Below, piece after piece: positions 1 to 6,084 of a DNA stretch of 9,693 bases. The notes beneath the pieces are model-generated. The model was not told the DNA's origin. It did no database searches and saw only the letters and a list, made by a program, of their open reading frames with translations. The DNA is from DATFPK01 sp035264885 (lineage in GTDB: Bacteria > Actinomycetota > Thermoleophilia > Solirubrobacterales > 70-9), in the NCBI GenBank assembly GCA_035264885.1, contig DATFPK010000012.1:1-9693 (forward strand), written 5' to 3'. Numbering within the stretch: position 1 is the stretch's first letter; each line of letters begins with the position of its first letter. Position numbers and translations under genes: made by a program.

Positions 1-611
1 AGCGCCTTCGCGACCATGCGCCTGGTCTGATCCTCCGTCAGGCCCTCCTTCACTCCGGCCTCGACCAGGACCTCCGCGACCAGGGCGAGGTAGCCGGGAG
101 AGCAGCCCATGATCGCCGTGGCCGCGTCGACCAGTCCCTCGTCGAGCTCGATCACCTCGCCGACCAGGCCGAGCAGGCCGCCCGCGCGCCGCCGGGCGGC
201 GGCGTCGACGCTGTCCCCGTAGACCACACAGAGGACCGCCTGGCGGAGCTGGGCTCCGAGGTTCGGCATCACGCGGATCAGGTCGATGCCGGGGAGCGCC
301 TCGTGCAGGCGTTCCAGCGACGTGCCCGCCAGGATCGAGAGCACAGGCGTCCCGGCCTGGACCAGGTCCGGAGCCACCTCGTCGAGGACCCCCGGCTTGA
401 CCGCGAGAACGACGAGATCGGCGTTGTCGGCGAGCGCCAGGTTGCCCTCGATCCCCTCCCCCTCCACCTCCTCCGCAAGTGCCTTGGCCTTCTCGTGGTC
501 CGCATCGGCGAACAGCATCGCCTCGGGGGCGCCGGGCTCGTCGCGAGCCGCAGCCCACCCGCGGGCGAGCCCACCGGCCATGTTCCCTGCGCCCACGAAG
601 CCGAGCCTCAT
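1..611 (-). CDS. proC: Pyrroline-5-carboxylate reductase, C-terminus cut by window edge
   Basis: ProC reduces 1-pyrroline-5-carboxylate to L-proline with NAD(P)H in the cytoplasm, the last step of proline synthesis. The ATG at 611-609 gives an N-terminal Rossmann fold with the nucleotide loop GFVGAGNM (residues 4-11), followed by AVKPG (70-74) and the MPN motif (115-117). The substrate-loop region at 168-174 reads MGCSPGY where most family members have SGSGPAY, and MPN is followed by LG rather than TP, so this is a divergent branch. The first 203 residues are present; about 60-70 helical dimerisation residues lie beyond the window. The gene lies 48 bp after sepF on the same strand. No Shine-Dalgarno sequence is visible, but a TAAAGT hexamer sits 7 nt before the ATG. 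The family call is firm; P5C as substrate is inferred from the family. Confidence 0.93.
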   Translation of the reverse strand, partial: MRLGFVGAGNMAGGLARGWAAARDEPGAPEAMLFADADHEKAKALAEEVEGEGIEGNLALADNADLVVLAVKPGVLDEVAPDLVQAGTPVLSILAGTSLERLHEALPGIDLIRVMPNLGAQLRQAVLCVVYGDSVDAAARRRAGGLLGLVGEVIELDEGLVDAATAIMGCSPGYLALVAEVLVEAGVKEGLTEDQTRRMVAKA

Positions 612-618
612 GGGCGGC

Positions 619-624
619 ACTTTA
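619..624 (-). promoter_or_regulatory. Candidate -10 box of a leaderless proC promoter
   Basis: On the minus strand TAAAGT (pattern TANNNT) ends 7 nt before the proC ATG, which would place transcription start at or next to the A of the ATG. No ribosome-binding purine run is visible in this gap. No good -35 hexamer is seen; that region falls on the edge of a 16-bp palindrome. Inferred from spacing only. Confidence 0.4.
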
Positions 625-643
625 TTCGGCGCCCGCTACCCAC

Positions 644-659
644 CCGGTACCGGTACCGG
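644..659. repeat. 16-bp perfect palindrome between sepF and proC
   Basis: CCGGTACCGGTACCGG reads the same on both strands. It begins directly after the sepF stop (660-662) and lies about 20 bp upstream of the putative proC -10 box, so it overlaps the expected -35 region. It could be an operator, or a hairpin (6-bp stem, 4-base loop) in read-through RNA from sepF. It has no T tract and so is not a classic terminator. Confidence 0.6.
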
Positions 660-1250
660 CTACGACTGGTTGAAAAAGCCGCCCTCGAGGATCCGGGCCT
701 TCTCCTCCGCGGAGACCTCGACGTCCTCGGGAGTGAGCAGGAAGATCCCCTGCGAGATCCGCTGCATGCCGCCGCCGAGGGCGTAGGTCATGCCGGATGA
801 GAAGTCGATCAAGCGCTTGGAGAGCTCGCGGTCGGTGGCCTGCAGGTTGATGATCACGGGCTTTGACCGCTTGAACTCGTCCGCGACCTGCTGGGCGTCG
901 TTGAAGCTGCGCGGCGTGACCACGTGCATCGATGCGACGCCGCCGCCGTTGCCGCGTGAGCGGCGCCTACCCCGGCGCGGGGCCGGCTCCTCGGCGGTGT
1001 CGTCGACGGCGCGCACTCGGCCGCGGCGCGGCGCAGGCTCCTCGTCTCCGAAGATGTCGTCGATGTCGTCCTCGCGGCCACGTCGCCGCGCGGGAAGCGA
1101 CCGGACGGGCTCCCGAGGCGCGACCGCGGTGTCGTCAAGGGCCAGGTCGGTCCCCGTGTCGCCCTCGTCGTACTCACCCTCCTCGATGTAGTCACCCTCG
1201 ACGAGGCCGAAGTACTCGAGCGCGCGTCTCCATGTGTCTCTTAGCGCCAT
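660..1250 (-). CDS. sepF: Cell-division protein SepF
   Basis: SepF binds the FtsZ C-terminal tail and the membrane and helps anchor and align the Z-ring in bacteria lacking FtsA. The 196-residue product has the family layout: an N-terminal amphipathic membrane-targeting helix (MALRDTWRRALEYFGL), an acidic then Arg-rich disordered linker (about 18-104), and the globular SepF domain (about 105-196) with HVVTPRSFNDAQQVADEF, a KPVIINL strand, RLIDFSSGMTYALGGGMQRI and a FLLTPEDVEVS strand. The linker holds two copies of EEPAPRRGR (70-78 and 87-95). The gene lies 85 bp downstream of yggS and 48 bp upstream of proC, in the conserved pgeF-yggS-sepF block. The ATG at 1250 is chosen because it begins the targeting helix. 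No strong Shine-Dalgarno sequence precedes it. Confidence 0.96.
   Translation of the reverse strand: MALRDTWRRALEYFGLVEGDYIEEGEYDEGDTGTDLALDDTAVAPREPVRSLPARRRGREDDIDDIFGDEEPAPRRGRVRAVDDTAEEPAPRRGRRRSRGNGGGVASMHVVTPRSFNDAQQVADEFKRSKPVIINLQATDRELSKRLIDFSSGMTYALGGGMQRISQGIFLLTPEDVEVSAEEKARILEGGFFNQS
966..1043 (-). repeat. Duplicated EEPAPRRGR segment in SepF linker
   Basis: Two in-frame copies encoding EEPAPRRGR (1017-1043 and 966-992) are separated by 8 codons in the SepF linker. The linker has about 10 arginines from residue 75 to 99, next to strongly acidic stretches (residues 18-40 and 60-71), giving it a charge-block pattern. This is directly visible; its function is unknown. Confidence 0.7.
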
Positions 1251-1335
1251 CTCGGCTCAGATTCGGCTTGACGGACGTTATTCCTGCCGCCCGACGATTC
1301 CCGATTATGAAGCCTTTGAAGCCTCCCGGCTACGC
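1251..1335 (-). promoter_or_regulatory. yggS-sepF intergenic region with candidate promoter elements
   Basis: The 85-bp gap is AT-richer than its surroundings, which suggests sepF has its own promoter. On the minus strand TAACGT (1280-1275) ends 24 nt before the sepF ATG and would give a short leader; no convincing -35 is present at 17 bp. CATAAT lies further upstream (1309-1304). The octamer AGGCTTCA occurs twice with a 9-bp period (1317-1324 and 1308-1315, minus strand), a possible binding site. A GGAAT...CGTC pair resembling ECF-sigma sites is also present, but its spacing is too wide to trust. Confidence 0.25.
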
Positions 1336-1968
1336 CTAGGCCCAGAGAACCGAGCCGAGACGGACGATCGTCGCGCCTTCCTCGACCGCAACCTGCCAGT
1401 CCTGGCTGGTTCCCATCGAGAGCCGCTCGAGACCGCGGTCGCGGGCGAGCTCCGCGAGGCGGGCGAAGTAGGGGCGCGAGGTCTCGGGGTCATCGGTGAA
1501 CGGGGGCATCGTCATCAGACCCGTGACCTGGACGGGGCAGCGCTCGATGAAGGCGTCGAGCTCGGCGGGTTCGATACCGCCCTTTCCCTCCTCGCCGGAG
1601 AGGTTCACCTCCACCAGCACCTCCGCGTCCGGCCCAGCGTGGCGACCGAGCTGCTCGACGGCCGAGTCCGAGGCGAGCGAGTGGATCAGCCGGACCAGGG
1701 GCAGGATGCGCTTCACCTTGCGGCTCTGCAGGTTGCCGATGAAGTCCCAGGTGAACCGCTCGCCCCAGCGCCCGTGCTTCGCCTCGAGGTCCTGCAGCCG
1801 GTTCTCACCGACCAGCTCGATCCCGGCCTCCGCCAGCGCCCCCATGTCCTCGTCGCGGACGTACTTGGTGGCTGTGAGGATCTCGACGTCCGGACCGGTC
1901 CGTTCCCTGATCTGCTCCAGATTGGCGCGGATGCGGCCCGGATCGAGGTCGGTGACCGGAGCGACCAT
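1336..1968 (-). CDS. yggS: YggS/PROSC-family pyridoxal phosphate homeostasis protein
   Basis: This is a PLP-binding protein with an alanine-racemase-type barrel and no known catalytic activity. It buffers pyridoxal 5'-phosphate and influences amino-acid and keto-acid pools. The 210-residue product carries the PLP lysine in LTATKYV (K35), then GENRLQDLEAK, WDFIGNLQSRKVKRIL, VLVEVNLSGEEGKGG, GLMTMPPF and the C-terminal phosphate-binding stretch MGTSQDW...EEGATIVRLGSVLW. The ATG at 1968 is preferred over an in-frame ATG at 1983: GGAGG sits 8 nt upstream of it, the resulting length matches the family, and it begins 2 nt after the pgeF stop. The longer open frame upstream lies inside pgeF and is not YggS-like. 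It is co-transcribed with pgeF, and sepF follows, as in many Gram-positive division clusters. Confidence 0.95.
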   Translation of the reverse strand: MVAPVTDLDPGRIRANLEQIRERTGPDVEILTATKYVRDEDMGALAEAGIELVGENRLQDLEAKHGRWGERFTWDFIGNLQSRKVKRILPLVRLIHSLASDSAVEQLGRHAGPDAEVLVEVNLSGEEGKGGIEPAELDAFIERCPVQVTGLMTMPPFTDDPETSRPYFARLAELARDRGLERLSMGTSQDWQVAVEEGATIVRLGSVLWA

Positions 1969-1970
1969 CC

Positions 1971-2705
1971 CTAGGCCCTCCATGCGAGTCCGGCCTGCCG
2001 GCCGGTCCGCTCTCCATCGCGTCGGTGCGAATAGAAGAGCTCCGGGTTGCAGCTGGTGCAGAGCTCGGCGGACTCCACCGCCGCGACACCGGCGCGCTCG
2101 AGCAGCGCGCGAGCGACGGCGGGGAGGTCGAGCATCCGGCCGCTCGCGACGCCATCGATCGAGTCGAATTCCGCCAGCACCTCCTCCCCCACCTCGTAGC
2201 AACAGGGCCCGATGCCCGGCCCGATTGCGGCGGCTTCGGCCCCGACAGCGCCGGCGGCCTCCGCGACCAGTCCGGCGGCGAGCCCGCGCCAGCCACAGTG
2301 GGCCATGACGACGCCGTGGGGACCCGACATCGCGACCGGCAGGCAGTCCGCCGTCACCACCAGCGGGGTCAGCTCGGGCGAGGACGTCGCCTGGGCGTCG
2401 GCCCGCTCCGGGCTCGCGACGGCGTCCGCAAACACCCTGGGCCGCTGCGGGCCGTCGTGGCGGAGCAGGTCCGAGCCATGGACCTGCCGCGCCATCACCA
2501 CGCCGTCCGGGTCCCGTCCGAGCACGCCCGCGAGCCGGTGCCGGTTCTGCTTCACCGAGGCGGGATCGTCGCCGGTCAGGATCGCGACGTTGAGGGCGTC
2601 GTACGGTGGATCGCTCACCCCGCCGATGCGCGTCGAGAATGCCGCACGCGCCGCGGGCAGCTCGGCCTCAAGCCAGCGGACGCCGTCTCGCTCGCGCCAT
2701 TCCAC
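1971..2705 (-). CDS. pgeF: PgeF/YfiH (LACC1-like) purine nucleoside phosphorylase
   Basis: This is a member of the DUF152 / multicopper polyphenol oxidase family, now known as zinc-dependent purine nucleoside phosphorylases with adenosine deaminase activity; some are reported to edit peptidoglycan precursors. The 244-residue product has FSTRIGGVS..PYDALNVA (23-41), the metal ligands H76 (RQVHG), C121 (TADCLP) and H136 (AHCGWRG), then GPGIGPCCYEVG and the C-terminal CTSCNPELFYSHRRDG...TGRQAGLAWR. The start is a GTG at 2705; the neighbouring ATG is out of frame. There is no Shine-Dalgarno sequence, but TAGCCT ends 7 nt upstream. The gene lies 76 bp after cca and 2 bp before yggS. In many Gram-positives it follows ftsZ, which is not seen here. 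Confidence 0.95.
   Translation of the reverse strand: MEWRERDGVRWLEAELPAARAAFSTRIGGVSDPPYDALNVAILTGDDPASVKQNRHRLAGVLGRDPDGVVMARQVHGSDLLRHDGPQRPRVFADAVASPERADAQATSSPELTPLVVTADCLPVAMSGPHGVVMAHCGWRGLAAGLVAEAAGAVGAEAAAIGPGIGPCCYEVGEEVLAEFDSIDGVASGRMLDLPAVARALLERAGVAAVESAELCTSCNPELFYSHRRDGERTGRQAGLAWRA
1977..1981 (-). promoter_or_regulatory. Ribosome-binding site of yggS that decides its start
   Basis: GGAGG on the minus strand lies 8 nt before the ATG at 1968 and within the last codons of pgeF. It supports the shorter start and translational linkage of yggS to pgeF. Confidence 0.7.
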
Positions 2706-2712
2706 CCCGGGC

Positions 2713-2718
2713 AGGCTA
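2713..2718 (-). promoter_or_regulatory. Candidate -10 box of a leaderless pgeF promoter
   Basis: TAGCCT (TANNNT) on the minus strand ends 7 nt before the GTG start of pgeF, which has no Shine-Dalgarno sequence. The same hexamer precedes hisF. The rest of the 76-bp cca-pgeF gap (2706-2781) shows no terminator and no good -35; it has only a 4-bp hairpin, GGCTTGAGCC. Confidence 0.4.
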
Positions 2719-2781
2719 GATCAGCGCTCATCCGGGACCGGCGCGGCTCAAGCCTGCGAAACCGTGGACGGAAACCCGATC

Positions 2782-3912
2782 CTATTTCGGGATCTCGTCC
2801 CGAGCCACGGCTATGGCGATCCGGAGCTCCTGATCGCGACCGGCGAGCTCGCCGTCGAGCTTGCCGGAGAGCGCCGCCTCCAGCCCTCTGCCGATCGCTG
2901 GGCCCTCGGGGATGCCCGCCGCGAGCAGGTCCGCGCCGGTGATCTCGAGGCGCACCCTCCTCCACTCCGAGGCATAGCGGTCGAGCCATTCCGCCCCGAG
3001 CGCGCGGGCGACGAGGAGCTGCGACGGATCCCAGTCCTCCGCCAGACGCGTGGCCTCGGAGGGCCGCTCGGGTGTGGCCGCCGCCAGCTCGCGGATCTGC
3101 GGCAGCGGCCGAACGAGGGCGAGCCGCACGGCCAGCTCGCGGTCCACCCAGCCCTGCCAGGGCTCGGCGCTGGCCAGCCGGACGACCTCCTCCACCCGGC
3201 TCGGCGCCTCCGGGTCGAGAGTCGGCATGACGCCCCAGTCGATGACGAGGCGGATGACGGCGGCCGGATCGGGCTCGCCCGCGGCCCGGCGGAGCTCGTT
3301 CTGGACGCGGTCGTTCGACACCGTCGAGAGATCGGCCTCGCGGAGCAGGCGCTTCGTCCCGGGCTCCAGCCCGAAGTCGAACCTGGCGGCATAGCGGGCC
3401 GCCCGCAGCGCTCGCGTCGGGTCGTCGATGAAGGAGCTTGGGTGCAGGACTCGCAACAGCCCGGCGCGCAGGTCCTCGGTTCCGCCGTGCGGGTCAAGCA
3501 GATCGCTGTCGCCCATCAGCGGCAGGGCCATTGCATTGACAGTGAAGTCCCGCCGCGCGAGGTCCTCGGCGATCGTTGCGGGCCGCACGTCGGGCAGGGC
3601 GCCCGGTCGCGGATAGGTCTCCGCCCGGGCCCGCGCGACGTCGATCCGGAGATCGCCCCGCTCGAGTCGGCCCGTCAGGAAGAGCCCCTCCCGCTCCAGC
3701 TCGAAGCCTGGCAGGCCCGCGAGCGCCTCGGCATCGCCCTCGATCGCCACATCCAGGTCGATCCCCTCGAACCCGAGCAGCAGATCCCGCACCCCGCCGC
3801 CGACGAGGTAGGCCGGGACGCGCTCGGCGATTTCGCGGAGGGCGTCCGCGCCGGGCAGCGCTCGAACCCGCTCGGGGAGCGCGGTGGGCTCGATGGGCGC
3901 TGACCCCGTCAC
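2782..3912 (-). CDS. cca: tRNA nucleotidyltransferase (class II CCA-adding family)
   Basis: The enzyme builds or repairs the 3' CCA end of tRNAs from CTP and ATP without a nucleic-acid template. The 376-residue product has the class II palm: LVGGGVRDLLLG (36-47), catalytic carboxylates D52/D54 (DLD) with D91, motif B RRDFTVNAMAL (120-130), and the DDPTR motif (163-167) whose D164/R167 match the residues that pair with the incoming base. A helical neck/body with SNDRVQNELRR follows. There is no C-terminal HD domain, although many actinobacterial homologues of about 480 residues have one. Whether it adds CCA, or only CC or A, cannot be fixed from sequence alone. The GTG at 3912 has a weak AGGA 10 nt upstream. 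Its first 20 bases overlap the start of the divergent beta-propeller gene. In the usual cluster ftsZ would precede pgeF. Confidence 0.92.
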   Translation of the reverse strand: MTGSAPIEPTALPERVRALPGADALREIAERVPAYLVGGGVRDLLLGFEGIDLDVAIEGDAEALAGLPGFELEREGLFLTGRLERGDLRIDVARARAETYPRPGALPDVRPATIAEDLARRDFTVNAMALPLMGDSDLLDPHGGTEDLRAGLLRVLHPSSFIDDPTRALRAARYAARFDFGLEPGTKRLLREADLSTVSNDRVQNELRRAAGEPDPAAVIRLVIDWGVMPTLDPEAPSRVEEVVRLASAEPWQGWVDRELAVRLALVRPLPQIRELAAATPERPSEATRLAEDWDPSQLLVARALGAEWLDRYASEWRRVRLEITGADLLAAGIPEGPAIGRGLEAALSGKLDGELAGRDQELRIAIAVARDEIPK

Positions 3913-5275
3913 CAGGCCGCTTTCCTACCATGCGACCTCGCTTCTGCGCGCCCTGGCCGACAATCTCTGGAAGAACCATCGCTGGGCGACGGTCGGCACG
4001 GCCGCGGTTGTCGCCGCGCTGGGGATTGCGCTGGTCGCCTATCTCGTGCTGAAGCGACCCGGCGACAAGTCCTGCCAGGCGCCCTGCACGATCACCGCCA
4101 CCACGCCGGAGCCCGTCAGCGGGCTCACCGACTGGCCTATGTACGGGCTGAACCCGGAGCGGACGCGCTACCTGGACGCCCCCGCGGTCAAACCACCCTT
4201 CTCGATCCGCTGGCGGTTCAAGGGCAACCACCTCCTCGAGTACTCCCCCGTCCTGGTCGGCAACCAGCTGTTCGGGGTGAACAACAACGGCATGGCGTTC
4301 GCGGTCAAGGCGACCACCGGCAAGGCGCGGTGGAAGCAGCAGATCGCGCACCTAAATGCGTCCTCGCCGACCTACAGCGACCGCATCCTCTACGTCGCCA
4401 ACCTGGAGCCGGGTCAGGTCGTCGCCATCGCGACCTGGAACGGCCAGATCCTCTGGAAGCACCCGCTGCCGGGCAGATCCGAGTCGTCGCCGCTGGTCGT
4501 CGGCGACAAGGTGATCGTGGGCTGCGAGTGCAACACGGTGTATGCGCTGGACCGGGCCACCGGCAAGACGATCTGGGAGCGGCACGTGAACGGAGCGGTG
4601 AAGGCCGCCCCGGCCTACGAGGACGGGACCGTCTACGTCGGCGACTACAGCGGCGAGATGAACGCGATTCGGGTCAAGGACGGCTCGATCAAGTGGCAGA
4701 CGGGTTCCCAGGGATCGGGCTTCGGCCGCTCCGGCCGTTTCTATGCCGCCGTGACGGTCGCCTTCGGGCGCGTCTACGCCGGCAACGTCGACGGCAGGAT
4801 GTACAGCTTCGACCAGCAGACCGGCGACCTGGTCTGGAGCCACTCGACGGGCAACTACGTCTATGCCGCGGCCATCGCGGCGCGGACGCCCGATACCGAG
4901 CCGACCGTGTACTTCGGTTCCTACGACGGGACCTTCTACGCCCTCGACGCGCGCAACGGCGATGAGCGCTGGAGCGTGCCCGACCTCGGCGCGATCTCAG
5001 GGGCCGCGAGCCTGATCGGCGACACCGCCTACGTCGCGGACCTGAAGACGACCTCGACCTACGGCTTCGACGTGCGAAACGGCCACAAGATCTTCCAGTA
5101 CCAGGATGGCGCCTACAACCCGGTGATCTCCAACGGCAAGGATCTCTTCCTCACCGGGTACAAGACGCTCTACGCGATGACGCCCGGCACGGGCCCCGCC
5201 AAGGACGGGATCATCGAGAAGCAGCCGAAGGTTCCCGCGGCGCAGAAGCAGAAGAAGCAGGCGAAGTCGCCCTAG
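3893..5275 (+). CDS. Membrane-anchored PQQ-repeat (BamB-like) beta-propeller protein
   Basis: The product has 460 residues counted from the ATG at 3893, which has GGTGG 5 nt upstream; an in-frame GTG at 3884 would add 3 residues. A basic cytoplasmic N-terminus precedes one membrane helix (about 32-53, TVGTAAVVAALGIALVAYLV), so the rest should lie outside the cell. An N-terminal DWPMYGLNPERTRY segment (from about 80) leads into seven PQQ-type blades with TG..W signatures; the blade Trp residues (147, 188, 228, 268, 315, 360) recur about every 40-47 residues. The last blade ends near 432 and is followed by a Lys/Gln-rich tail. Two close Cys pairs (61/65 and 211/213) could form disulfides. No PQQ-dehydrogenase catalytic domain is seen, so it is probably a scaffold or binding protein of unknown role. 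It is divergent from cca and convergent with hisF, with no operon partner. Confidence 0.88.
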   Translation: MGADPVTRPLSYHATSLLRALADNLWKNHRWATVGTAAVVAALGIALVAYLVLKRPGDKSCQAPCTITATTPEPVSGLTDWPMYGLNPERTRYLDAPAVKPPFSIRWRFKGNHLLEYSPVLVGNQLFGVNNNGMAFAVKATTGKARWKQQIAHLNASSPTYSDRILYVANLEPGQVVAIATWNGQILWKHPLPGRSESSPLVVGDKVIVGCECNTVYALDRATGKTIWERHVNGAVKAAPAYEDGTVYVGDYSGEMNAIRVKDGSIKWQTGSQGSGFGRSGRFYAAVTVAFGRVYAGNVDGRMYSFDQQTGDLVWSHSTGNYVYAAAIAARTPDTEPTVYFGSYDGTFYALDARNGDERWSVPDLGAISGAASLIGDTAYVADLKTTSTYGFDVRNGHKIFQYQDGAYNPVISNGKDLFLTGYKTLYAMTPGTGPAKDGIIEKQPKVPAAQKQKKQAKSP

Positions 5276-6084
5276 CCCACCCGGACCGGGATCCCGGCCT
5301 CCTCCATCCGCCGCTTCGCCTCCGCGACGGTGTGCCGGCCGTAGTGGAAGATCGACGCGCAGAGGACGGCGTCGGCGTGACCGTCACGGACGGCCTCGAC
5401 CAGGTGATCGAGCTTCCCGGCCCCGCCGGAGGCGATCACTGGCACGCTCACCGCCTCGGCGACCGCTCTGGTCAGCTCGAGGTCGTAGCCGTCGGTCGTC
5501 CCGTCACGGTCCATGCTCGTCAGCAGGACCTCCCCCGATCCGAGCTCGGTTGCCTCCCGCGCCCATTCGACCGCCTCGCGGCCCTCGACCTTCGTGCGGC
5601 CGCCGTGCACGTAGACGTCCCACTCCGCGTCGCCGAAGTGGCCCGGCGGCGCCTGGCAGGTCTCGGAGGTGTCGCCGGCGCCGCGCCGCTTGGCATCGAT
5701 CGCGATCACGACGCACTGCGATCCGAATACCGCGGCGAGCTCGGAGATCAGCTCGGGGCGCTCCAGCGCCGAGGAGTTGACCGAGACCTTGTCGGCGCCC
5801 GCGTCGAGCACCGCCTGGGCGTCCTCGACTGAGCGGATGCCCCCGCCGATCGTGAACGGGATGAACACGTTGTCGGCCGTGCGCCGGGCGAGCTCGACGA
5901 TCGTGTCCCGGCTCTCGTGGGAGGCCGTGATGTCGAGGAAGACCAGCTCGTCGGCGCCCTCGGCGTCGTAGCGCTCGGCGAGCTCGACCGGATCGCCGGC
6001 ATCGCGGATGTCGACGAAGTTGGTGCCCTTGACGACGCGGCCATTGTCGACGTCCAGGCAGGGGATCACCCGCTTCAAGACCAT
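5272..6084 (-). CDS. hisF: Imidazole glycerol phosphate synthase, cyclase subunit HisF
   Basis: HisF uses ammonia delivered by HisH to convert PRFAR into imidazole glycerol phosphate and AICAR, step five of histidine synthesis. The (beta/alpha)8 barrel carries the catalytic aspartates D11 (IPCLDVDNGRVVKG) and D130 (AIDAKR), phosphate-binding FTIGGGIRS (77-85), SMDRDGT (190-196) and ASGGAGK. At 270 residues it is longer than the usual 250-258; the excess is in the loop after strand 5 (about 133-154). The ATG at 6084 has no Shine-Dalgarno sequence; TAGCCT ends 6 nt upstream. The gene is cut off from hisDBHA by doxX and the opposing SnoaL gene, so it must depend on its own promoter or on read-through across the antisense gene. 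Its stop overlaps the beta-propeller stop in one CTAG. Confidence 0.97.
   Translation of the reverse strand: MVLKRVIPCLDVDNGRVVKGTNFVDIRDAGDPVELAERYDAEGADELVFLDITASHESRDTIVELARRTADNVFIPFTIGGGIRSVEDAQAVLDAGADKVSVNSSALERPELISELAAVFGSQCVVIAIDAKRRGAGDTSETCQAPPGHFGDAEWDVYVHGGRTKVEGREAVEWAREATELGSGEVLLTSMDRDGTTDGYDLELTRAVAEAVSVPVIASGGAGKLDHLVEAVRDGHADAVLCASIFHYGRHTVAEAKRRMEEAGIPVRVG

Noticed and set aside
1268..1306. Plus-strand TTGACG followed by AT-rich sequence as a promoter between sepF and yggS.
   Set aside because: No -10-like hexamer lies at 16-18 bp, and no plus-strand gene follows; it would only drive antisense RNA into yggS.
1234..1974. A 246-codon plus-strand frame opposite yggS, starting in the sepF leader.
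   Set aside because: It mirrors yggS almost exactly, has no family motif and no ribosome-binding site. It is an antisense shadow.
1969..2202. N-terminal extension of YggS by about 78 residues.
   Set aside because: It lies within pgeF in another frame and is unlike any YggS N-terminus. The ATG at 1968 has GGAGG at 8 nt and gives the usual length.
2212..3903. A 563-codon plus-strand open frame antisense to cca and pgeF.
   Set aside because: It covers two clear conserved genes on the other strand; long stop-free antisense frames are expected at this GC content. The translation has low-complexity Arg/Pro/Ser-rich stretches and no recognisable domain.
4352..4843. A 163-codon minus-strand frame inside the beta-propeller gene.
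   Set aside because: It is antisense to a repeat-rich, clearly coding region. Its Val/Asp/Gly-rich translation is a reflection of plus-strand codons.
5286..5297. CCGGGATCCCGG palindrome as a bidirectional terminator for the propeller gene and hisF.
   Set aside because: The stem is only 4-5 bp with a tiny loop, no T tract follows, and it encodes normal HisF C-terminal residues (AGIPVRVG).
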